From NCBI GenBank assembly GCA_002221725.1, contig NJFT01000005.1, forward strand, positions 1 to 64,000: a stretch of 64,000 nt of DNA. The letters are read 5' to 3'. The position numbers were made by a program, and so were the translations under genes. Below are positions 55,532 through 64,000 of the stretch, piece by piece. The notes under the pieces are model-generated. The model was not told the DNA's origin, did not search any database, and saw nothing but the letters and a program-made list of their open reading frames with translations. This DNA comes from Scedosporium boydii. Taxonomy: Eukaryota; Ascomycota; Sordariomycetes; Microascales; Microascaceae. Position 1 is the stretch's first letter, and every line of letters begins with the position of its first letter.

Positions 55532-55812
55532 GAAGGAAGTGCCTTGGGCTATTCTTGTTTATTTGTTTCGTAATGATGATCGAAATACCCAGCTGTTCTT
55601 AGGATTAAAAAGAAGAAAATTATATAGATGCCGTATTTACATTACCGTTTATTATCATACTTGCCAAAGGCATTGCCGTTGGCTATTATGGCCCTATCTC
55701 ACGATCCAGCCCTGAAAGGAGCCATCATTGCTCCATGCCCAACTCCTCCCAGAGTGCCTCTCCAGAAACATATCCAAACTCTCTTCGCCCTCACAAAATT
55801 ATTCATTACCCA
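55532..55812. other. Short convergent spacer
   Basis: About 280 bases separate the stop codons of the hydrolase-like gene (+) and the ceramidase gene (-), so their 3' untranslated regions probably overlap. Nothing else is seen. Confidence 0.5.
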
Positions 55813-58246
55813 TCAAGTCAAAGTAAAGCTATTGCTCACCCCCTCAATCGACGAAACCGGCCCAAACAAACTCTTCGCATCCCCGAAATACCTAAACCGA
55901 TACGTCCCCGGCACAACATCACCCCTCCCATCCTCCTTCGTATCCCACTCAAGCGTAACCTCGCTCGTGCCAAAAAGCCAATCCTTCCTCTTCCACGAAT
56001 ACGTCAGGAACCAATCCGCATCACTCCTCACCCTCTTCCACTGCCCGTTATCCTCGCGCCTCTCAACAGCGGCGTACGTCGCCTCGAGCCGCAGGTTATT
56101 CCGCGGGTTGGCGCCGATGAAGACGGCCTTGGCGACGGATCCGCGCGGGTAGCTCGATGATGGCTGGGTGATGCATTGGCCGAAGGAGCGGCCGATGGGC
56201 GGGTTGTCTTGGACGACGTTGGTGATGAAGGAGAGGGACTTTTGGCGGTTGTCGGGTGGGGTTGGGCCGACGGGGGGTTGGCTGGAGGAGGAGGGGGAGA
56301 GGTAGGGCGCTGCGGAGACGGTGAGGTTTATGTAGGCGTTGAGAGTGTGTCGGCCGAAGAGGGTTGAGGCGCCTTCATAGCGTTGGATGCCGTATTCTTC
56401 AGGGGTGGTGATGTAGTGCTACAAGATGAGTTCAGTATCTACTTGGACAATAAAAGGGGGCACCAAGAACTTACAGAATAGGTGTTCGCCGGCCCGCCGA
56501 TGACGACGACTGGTTCCTCCCCGATAATACTCTCAACCTCCGTACCCACGGCCTCCCTCCACCGTCTTCCTGCCATGGTCGAAACCTCACCCGAACTCAC
56601 AATAATGACAAACTGACCCACCCTCAGCATCTGCACATCAACAATATTCGGCGACCAAGGATACGGCACATCCATCTCGCCAACATCAAACAAGATGGGC
56701 TTCGGCTCCTGACACGTCTTCTGCTGAGCCGACGGCGAGCGCAGGAGGCCCGAGATGACGGCCCAGACGGGATTCGCGTCCGGGGCTCCCGAGTCGGCCT
56801 GGGTGAAGTCGAAGTGGCCCGGGCCGTCAGAGGTTCCGGCGGCAAAGGAGTAGCCGAGGGCGGCGGGGCAGGTGGTGGCTTCTGTGCCGTCGAGGAGGGT
56901 GAATTTGGAAAAGGCCATGTTGTGGTAGAAGTGGAAGAATTTGACGGTTGGGCCTGTTACGGGGATGGCATGAGATTCGAGGTTGCCCTACGAGAAGGGT
57001 TAGTTTGTCGTTCTTATCCATATCATCGGGACCTGCGAACAGAGAGCAACGAGAACTCACCAGGATCGACAAGGCACCGGAAAACTGCCTCCTCCCAATC
57101 TCAAAACAACTTGACGTCCCAAAATCCACCCTCTCAAACGCCGGGCCCCTCCCATGACAACTCTGCACCTTCCCATCCGCACACGTACTATCCTGCAAAT
57201 TACACATCTGCCCACTCCCATCATCGCAATACGCACCCAGCACATTCGGCGACGTATCCCCGACATTCGCCTGACTGAATCCAGCCACAAAGTTCTCGGC
57301 CACCACTCCAGAGCCCCCGCGCAGCGTCATCTCGCGCTCGAACAGCCAGGCGGCCACACCCTTGTTGTCTCCCGCAACGAGGGTGTTGTTCTGTAGGAGG
57401 GAGGTGCCATGGACGGCGTACCAGGTGAGCACACCGGTGGTCTTGAGGTCGGAGGCGCGGCGGAAGCGCAGGAGGGTCATGGTGGTGTCGGTTTCGGCCG
57501 AGTAGCGGGCGCGTTCGGAGGCGGGGTTGGCGAGGTAAGACCAGCGGCTGCGGTTGATGGCACCGTCTGAGATTTCGGTTGTGCCGATGTCGAGGTAGCC
57601 CTGTGAAACGGTCAGCTTTATCTATACCCCCTCCTCTTTTGGGCGAGCTTCTTACCTCTGTAAGAGAATCGTGAGCCCTCTTGATGGAAAGAACAGCGCC
57701 ATCAACGATAGCCTGATACCCCTGCCTATCAAATCCCAAGCTCGTAATCTGCGGCAGCAAATAATTCCACCAGCCTCCGGGCCCCGAATGACTATGGGTG
57801 CCGGTAACGGCAATATTCCTCCCTGTGTAATACTTCGCATAGTCCCCGCCTAGAGCCTTGACCCCTTCGACGATGCCGTTGCGCACGGCCGTGTCCCCTG
57901 CCGCCGTGTCGATGACGAGGTACACGAAGCGATCGGCGGGCGAAGAGACGTCACCGACGATGAAAGCGCGACTGTAGAGCCTCTGGCGCAGACCCGAGCC
58001 GATTTGGTTGGAGTCGGCGTATCCGGCGAAGTTGATCTCTACGACGGGGCCGGTGATGTCACCTTTTCCGAGGCCGATGAGGTACTTGTCGCCGGTGGGA
58101 GCTGCTCGGGGGTTCTTCGTGGAGTGGTCGGATGAAGCACCGGGGGAAACGGGGGAGGCGAGGGAGAGGACGGCAAGAAAGCTGAGGAGTAGGAGGGTGG
58201 TGAGGGAGAAGGGGGTGCGAACCCCGTCGTGTAAGTGGGGAGCCAT
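55813..58246 (-). CDS. Neutral ceramidase, 749 aa, secreted
   Basis: Neutral ceramidase hydrolyses ceramide to sphingosine and fatty acid at a zinc site, usually secreted or at the cell surface. Minus-strand exons: 58246-57656, 57600-57061, 56987-56475 and 56418-55813; every join is phase 0 (DSLTE|GYLDIG, ALSIL|GNLESH, ANTYS|HYITTPEEYG). Residues 13-30 (FSLTTLLLLSFLAVLSLA) are a signal peptide. Zinc-site histidines are in AVTGTHSHSGPGGWW (H151, H153) and TWYAVHGTSL. The catalytic serine lies in NVGDTSPN (S314). ITTPEEYGIQRYEGASTLFG is the conserved block before the C-terminal immunoglobulin-like domain, which ends RYFGDAKSL...SFTLT. Length and motif order match the family. Confidence 0.95.
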
Positions 58247-59561
58247 TCTCTACACTCTCTATATCTATCGATATAGATTCGAAAGGAGAAAGGTAGACGG
58301 GAAGTAGAAGCTGTCGAATAAAATCAACAGAAAAATAAGAAGAAAACCCGAAATACCCCTTTCTTTTTATACGCAGCGCCCGCGATGTACACACGTATTT
58401 CCCATACACCTCCCTATTCCCATCCGAAGAAGCAATGAAGAGGAAGAAGAGAGCTAGACGGATGCAACATCAGGGTCTCGTGCCCGGGTCTCAATCCAAC
58501 CTCACGTAGCCTTTCCAGCAACCCAATTCTATATGTCCCCTTCTATATATAAGAGATAGGATGCAAGAACGGGTTTTGTTTCTCTTTCGGATATCTTGGC
58601 CAGCTGGGAATAAATACGCCGAGGTTGGCAACGCGCAAGAGAGGGAGGGTCAGCTAGCTCAGGCCGGGCGGGGCAACAAAAAGAGGATATCGATAGCGTA
58701 GTACACTACACGACTAATAATATCCTTCGCGTTCTTGCTTTTGGCGGCCAAGGCAAGGCGCGAAGTGACGCTGGCGGCAGCAAAGAGAGACAGGATGGGG
58801 GAGGTGGAGCTGCAAGACGGTGAGGATCCTCTGTGGATGCACCGGCAAGACGTCACGGACTGGGGGATCGACGGACTAGTTCTACATTGCACTGGTACTT
58901 GTGAGTAGGGTAGGATATGTTTATGTATTCTTCTTCTTTGGGCCGTTCCTTCGCATGGATGCGACTAGGGGGGAGAGAAGTGGACGGCGTGATTCGGGAG
59001 GGTGAGAGTGGCCATCTGAGCTGAGAGTTGTCCATGTCGGAGCGATGAGCAGCGCAGGACCTCTCGATCGCGAGGCAAAATCATCCATCTAATTACAGGG
59101 GACGCCATACACAACAAGGATTTGAGAGCTAAGCCCAGGATCAAGGAGGAAACCTGCCAAGTGAAGATAGTAAAAACACGATTGGTTTCCCGGCATGTTC
59201 GGCTCTTCGAGAAGAACGACACTCCACTGCGCTAAGGTTCAGGAACAGCTGAAGCCAAAAAAGCTCCGCCGCCCCTCTTTTCTTTCCTCTCTCTCTCTCT
59301 TTCGCCGTTGATGGAAATGAAGATCATCGCTTGGCTCGACGATTGGACTCGGGCCATTAGTTCGCGGGGCCTTTCTTAGGCTTTCACTAGTGTAGTTACA
59401 GTATGGGTGTAGTGTGTTAATGCCTGTATTATAGTAGGGGGCACGAAATGTTGCTCGAAGAAGCATTATTCCACGGTCGAATAAGACCGGATTGGCGTCA
59501 TATGTTGCAAGATGAGCGACAGAGAGACCTTCACCAGGGACATTTCGAGCATACTCTACCC

Positions 59562-59612
59562 ATCCCATCCATCCTCCATCCTCCATCCCTCCATCCACCC
59601 ATCCATCCATCC
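59562..59612. repeat. CCATCC-type tandem repeat
   Basis: About 50 bases of degenerate CCATCC / CATCCTC / CATCCAC units. It gives rise to a serine/histidine/proline open frame that is not a gene. Confidence 0.85.
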
Positions 59613-60310
59613 ACACATGCACACTTACCCACAGCTTCATGCTCCCCGTCCTCGTGGCCTTCCCACTTGGTCAACGCAGTGGGAGGGAGCCATCTGAGCC
59701 ATCTTCTCGTTCCTCTACCTCTTCTTGGCTTCGCGATCGCTGATCATCAAGGCGACGCGCATCTACTAGTGTCCTCGAAAGTTTATCTACACTAGAATAG
59801 TTAATCCTTTTTCCCACTTCGAAAGTTCAAAAGCGCCGCTGTCACCACCATCATTGCCGATGCGACCCTCCACTTTTATGCAGAAGAAAAAAGACCGTGT
59901 CCAAGTGTCTGTCAAAAGAGTTGCCCCGGATTTCGAGCCTAGGCGAGACCCGATGCTACTGCATGACGGTTCGGCAGCTGTGCTGGGGTTGCATTGTGAG
60001 GAGGGGGTGATTGAAGAAAACTGAATGACAGGGAAAATAATCGTGTGTAAAAGCCTCTTAGAAATAAAATCATAGGTTAAAAATGAAATTAAATAAATAG
60101 ATGTCTCGCGATGCGCCCGGGATTCATGAGATACGAAGCAACGTTGAAGCCTCCTTTGGTATCTCGGTCAGAATGAGAAATAGAAGAAGAAGATAGGGAG
60201 GAGAAGCCAACCGATCCATCGCCAAACAATAGTCGATAGTGTTGTTGCACTCGTGCATGTTAAAGTGTCACTCGACCTCCATCTCTTCTCTCTAAGACTC
60301 CCACATAGTC

Positions 60311-60325
60311 TCACACACACACACA
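60311..60325. repeat. CA dinucleotide microsatellite
   Basis: About seven CA units with further CTCACAC flanking units. Intergenic. Confidence 0.75.
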
Positions 60326-60764
60326 CTCTCACACCCTCTGTCCTCTTTGTTCGGTCCGCTGCCCCTTTTCGTTCTTGGCTTCTCTTCCCTGCTGAATTTC
60401 TATCCCGAGGACTTGATTGGGCTGTCCGTTGTCACCCCCGAGATGTCCGTCATTTCACTCCGTCATGCCCGGACGTGACAGCGAGCACATTGGACAACCA
60501 GGGAAATTGAAGAATTTGGGGAGGGAACAGTAAACAGACAAATGGAAAGCAGTGATGGACAGAGTCGAGATTGAATCCTCTATAGATACCCATTTTTTGG
60601 AGAGAGCAGACCAGTTCCGTTGTCCTTTGAATAACAAGATGTCCCCTTTCCCCCTCTTCTTGACCAGGCTTCAAGATACATTGAACAATCCCACCAAATC
60701 ATCCCCGTCCTCAATTCCCATCCCCGTCCCGGCCAAGAGTCTCCAAGGTCCCAATACCCATCAC

Positions 60765-61061
60765 TCACTCCTCCTTTTTATCCCACCCCATAATCTTAGG
60801 CCCAAACTCGTACCAGGCAAGTCCCTCAATCCCGCAGAGGACGAGGAACCCAGCACCGAGGTACATCCTGCCCCTCGGGGTCGAAGCGATGCTCCTGATA
60901 CTAAACGCCGGGAGCTCGGGGTTGGAGTTCGTGGTCTTTTGTCCGCCCTGGGTGAGGCGGCGCGTCGTCGTGGAGAAGTAGGACGACGAAGAGGGAGACA
61001 TGAGTCGTTGGCGGGGGAGGTGCGAGAGGTGCATGGTTTGTCGGAGGATGGCAGAAGACAT
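60765..61061 (-). CDS. Small mitochondrial membrane protein, 98 aa
   Basis: ATG-initiated ORF. The first 40 residues are basic, serine/threonine-rich and lack acidic residues (MSSAILRQTMHLSHLPRQR...YFSTTTRR), a typical mitochondrial presequence. Near residue 67-83 is one membrane segment (YLGAGFLVLCGIEGLAWYEF) followed by a short tail GPKIMGWDKKEE. Small proteins with this layout occur widely in filamentous fungi at the inner membrane, but I cannot name a characterised homologue. It ends about 1 kb downstream of the ceramidase gene's promoter side and upstream of srs2 on the same strand; a shared function is not implied. Confidence 0.65.
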   Translation of the reverse strand: MSSAILRQTMHLSHLPRQRLMSPSSSSYFSTTTRRLTQGGQKTTNSNPELPAFSIRSIASTPRGRMYLGAGFLVLCGIEGLAWYEFGPKIMGWDKKEE

Positions 61062-61740
61062 GGTGATTGGTTTTTGATTTATTCTTTTTTGATTTGATTT
61101 GATTTTTATGTTGGATTAGTTTGTGAAGTGATGTTTGATGCTGTAGTATTCAATGTGACGAAAAGATTTGATGCTTGTGTTGGTGATCTCAGATGCGATG
61201 AGTTGATGATGCCTTCAAATTCTCGTCCCAAACACCGCGACACCCACGATTTAAATACAAAAAATCCTCCACTCGCACTCGCTCGTATTATCGCATCCCA
61301 TCGCATCTCATCAATGACTCCTCAAACAACAATAACGTCCAAGCATTCCTGCCTTCCCCGACGGCGATAATGGCCCGGTGTCATCGCCCCCTCAGAACCA
61401 TAACAGCCCGCGTCATTTGCGGACCCCAGCCTTACCAACAAGCATAACAGACTCGTATTACCGTGGGGCTCCGGGGCTTATTTTGGGTTATTTGGGTTAT
61501 TTTAGGTGGGGATGAGCCTGTTAAGAGTGCTGGAAAAGGTAAAGCCAGGTTCAATGTTCACTGTTGCGGTACCTCGATACCTCCAACTTCCTAATCCGGA
61601 AATAAGCAGTCCTGCTTGGACAAGGTCAACTCTGAATCTTGACATCAAAACTGTCATAAAATGCTCTGGCTCTGAACAAGAAGAAAAAGCCATTATCTAT
61701 TACAATTACCCATCCCAAAATAACGCCCCATAACACCTCA
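61062..61740. other. Spacer between srs2 and the small mitochondrial gene
   Basis: About 680 bases: promoter/leader of the small mitochondrial gene and the 3' region of srs2. No gene is supported. Confidence 0.5.
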
Positions 61741-64000
61741 CTAAAAACGCCGAACCTGCTTCCCTTGACCCCTTGCCAAATTCCCATTCCTATCCACAGT
61801 CAACGGCTTAAACGGCTTCGTCAACTTCTCCATAGGCTTCAAGCCTTCCTGCCTCTCCAGAGCCGAAACAACGCCCACCCCATACCTGTTAAGTGCCAGC
61901 GGCGGCAGTCCCCCGTTTTGAGACTGGTTCGCCGCCCCAGCGCCTCCAAACTTGGCTGCCGTCGTCGCGTGGAAACTCACGGGCCGACGCACACCGTGTC
62001 CCGTCATCACCCGGTTCTGAAACGTATCTTTGGCCGCCTCCAACGCCGCTCTAACGGGCGGCTTTTCTGGCGGTTCGGGACGCGGCGGCGAGCTTGAGAA
62101 GCCGGGGTATTTCGTCGTCGTCGTCTTTTTCTGCTCAGCGACTTTCCTGACTTCGCCAACCTCCACGTCAGAGTCGTCGTCGTCTTTAATAGTGATTGTA
62201 GGTGGCAGTGATGTTTCCGCAGGCGACCTGCGCGCTTGCACACGCCTCTTCACGTCCTGCAGTCCGCGTTTCGTCAACTCTTTAATAGTATTCTGCGACA
62301 ACGGCTGGTTGAACGAGTTCTCCACCTGTCCCGGATGAACGATTCTTTTCCGCGGCACGCCCCGTAAAAATAGATCGTCTTCATCCCAAGAGTCGTCCGG
62401 CGGCCGCTTTAACGCCACGGGCCTATTCACAGTAGACGGATTGGTAGTGACGGTATTATTCGGCCGACAAAAGCTCGAAAGAGTGGGCTGGTTCGCGGGC
62501 CTCTTGGTTGATGCGGCCTGATGACGACCCTGGTGTTGCCCCCGCCCCGCTCCCTTTGGCCCGCTGCCGACCCCGGCGGCTGCCAGAGCGGTATGGTGTG
62601 CTCCCGCCGTCGTAAACCCCGGCAACGCTGCTGCCATGGTAAACTGGGAAGACTTCTCCATCGTTGTCGTGTAATCCTTCTGCCACGCGGACGTATGCCC
62701 CTTGGTGTCCCACGCGGATCCGTTCCTAGGCGGGTTCGTGGGGTTAAAGGAGTCCGACCACGACTGCCGCTTCTGCGCGTAGCCGCAGCCTGGAATTTCC
62801 CTGGAGATGTGCCCCGCTGGCCGATCGTAGCCAGCCGGGAACTCGGGTTGTCGATTATCCTCGATGGCGAACATTTCCGGCAGCTTCTTGAACGTGTCCG
62901 CCATGGACGGCGCCTTCCTTCCTAGTATCTTAGCCATCGTCTCGACCGTCTTGTCGTCGAACGACGGCCCAAACGTGGAAAAGTACTTCATGAGATCGTC
63001 CGGAAGGAACAGGGACCGGCTGACCCATTCCCTTTCCCAGGAGTTCGTGTGCCATGGCACGCTAAGATAGAGCAACGCCTGCGCCCTCGTCATCGCCACG
63101 TACAGTAACCTCCGCTCCTCAGCCTCGTCTTCCGACCTCGAATGCGGCAGGGAGCCCGTATACACTGCAGGCACGAAGACCACGGGCCACTCCAGGCCCT
63201 TGGCGGCGTGAATCGTCGATATGGTCACCACGGGCCTGTTCTCTCCCTCCTCGCTAGACTTATCGTTCGTCTGCGCGTCCGTCGCCAGCGCCACATTTGT
63301 GAGGAATTTACCCAGTACATCGGTATCCGTCGACGGCTGCTCCACGCCTTCGACCTGCGGAAGCTCGCCTTCGCCGCCAAGGTCACGCGCAAAATCGCCC
63401 GCCAAAGTTAGAAATTCGTCCACGTTGGCAAGCCTCGACTCGTGCTCGTGCTCTAGCGGGTACGTGTCTGTCAGGTACTGCCTAAAGTCGAGCTGCGTTA
63501 TCAACTCTTCAATGAGCTGGACAAGGCCGATACTGGGCTCGCCGTCGGCGTTTTTACGCTCTAGGCGGTGTCGCAGGCCGCAGATGATTCTGATGAGGCT
63601 GCCGCTCAAGTTCTTCTCGGCGGTTTTTGTGAACTTAGTCTTGAGCTTTCGCTGGCCGCGGCAGTGACTTAGTATAATGTACCAAAGACTCAGTTTCGAT
63701 GTCTCGGCCTCCTCCAGAAGGTTTTTGAGAGTTGCTTCGCCGATTCCGCGCTTTGGCTTGTTGAGGATACGGATAAGCGCATCATTGTTGTCGGGTTGGT
63801 AGATGACGCGGAGGTAGTCAAGAAGGAACTTGACCTCTATTCTCTCATAAAATTTGAGCCCACCTAGCAGGCGCAGTTATGTTAGCCGCAGTGTAGATGA
63901 GGGCGGGTGCCGTCATAATAATGAGATTGGATGTCTACTTGGTACTTACCAACCATTTTGTACGGGATGCCTTCTTTACCCAACGCCGATTCAATGTGCC
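61741..64000 (-). CDS. srs2: Srs2-like UvrD-family DNA helicase, C-terminal part (runs off window)
   Basis: Srs2 is a 3'-5' superfamily 1 helicase that strips Rad51 from single-stranded DNA and restrains recombination. Only the 3' part is here. Exons on the minus strand: 64000(partial)-63950 and 63863-61741, joined PYKMVG|GLKFYERIEVKF. Helicase motifs visible: GLKFYERIEVKFLLDYLRVI (motif IV region), TISTIHAAKGLEWPVVFVPAVY (motif V) and EERRLLYVAMTRAQALLYLSV (motif VI). After the helicase core comes a long polar tail with zinc-free, serine/proline-rich sequence and RKRIVHPGQVENSFNQP, ending NGNLARGQGKQVRRF. The tail of Srs2 proteins carries Rad51/PCNA-SUMO contacts in yeast; no clear equivalent is recognised here. 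Motifs Walker A and B must lie beyond the window. Confidence 0.92.

Larger units (their letters stand above)
58247..60764. other. Intergenic region upstream of the ceramidase gene
   Basis: About 2.5 kb without a supported gene. It includes the ceramidase promoter, a CCATCC-type tandem repeat (59562-59612) and a CA microsatellite (60311-60325). Short open frames here are low-complexity. Confidence 0.5.

Noticed and set aside
59512..59697. Serine/histidine/proline open frame
   Set aside because: It is only the translation of the CCATCC tandem repeat.
1..64000. Transposon, CRISPR, prophage or biosynthetic cluster
   Set aside because: No transposase or reverse transcriptase motifs, no terminal repeats, no spaced direct repeats, and no PKS/NRPS/terpene genes were seen.

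Overview
The window is nuclear DNA of a filamentous ascomycete (Pezizomycotina, most likely Sordariomycetes). Genes are interrupted by short introns with GTAAGT-like donors, CTAAC branch sites and YAG acceptors. Untranslated regions are rich in pyrimidine tracts. The set of proteins (HET-domain protein, Zds1, TOK-type potassium channel, DUF2433 protein, very long Not4) is typical of these fungi. The species cannot be named from the sequence alone. Exon joins below were worked out by hand from splice signals, reading phase and family conservation.

Layout. 0-4.7 kb: one small orphan gene (326-961), then gene-poor DNA with a doubtful ORF. 4.7-9.3 kb: exocyst subunit Sec3 (+). 9.3-11.7 kb: gene-poor. 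11.7-14.1 kb: HET-domain protein (+). 14.5-16.9 kb: nuclear-looking protein with an ASCH/PUA-like domain (+). 17.5 kb: tRNA-Arg(ACG) (-). 17.6-20.3 kb: long non-coding stretch leading into Zds1 (+, to 23.5 kb). 25.4-27.9 kb: DUF2433/phosphoesterase-like RGG protein (+). 29.0-30.2 kb: Coq5 (-). 30.5-30.7 kb: small membrane protein (-). 31.5-32.9 kb: branched-chain 2-oxoacid dehydrogenase E1 alpha (+). 35.0-41.0 kb: HECT ligase Ufd4 (+). 41.8-42.8 kb: complex I 30-kDa subunit (-). 43.4-49.8 kb: Not4 (+) with an apparent short and long form. 50.6-53.0 kb: TOK-type potassium channel (-). 54.1-55.5 kb: alpha/beta-hydrolase-like protein (+). 55.8-58.2 kb: neutral ceramidase (-). 60.8-61.1 kb: small mitochondrial membrane protein (-). 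61.7-64.0 kb: the 3' part of the Srs2 helicase (-), running off the window.

Most genes are conserved housekeeping genes: secretion and polarity (Sec3, Zds1), mitochondrial metabolism (Coq5, BCKDH E1 alpha, complex I, two small membrane proteins), ubiquitin and mRNA control (Ufd4, Not4), membrane physiology (potassium channel, ceramidase) and DNA repair (Srs2). They are not operons; neighbours share no obvious pathway. No transposon, CRISPR array, virus or secondary-metabolite cluster was seen. The items most worth following are the alternative 3' structure of Not4, the ASCH/PUA-like protein, the DUF2433 protein whose phosphoesterase metal motifs look degraded, and a repeated linear motif inside Sec3.
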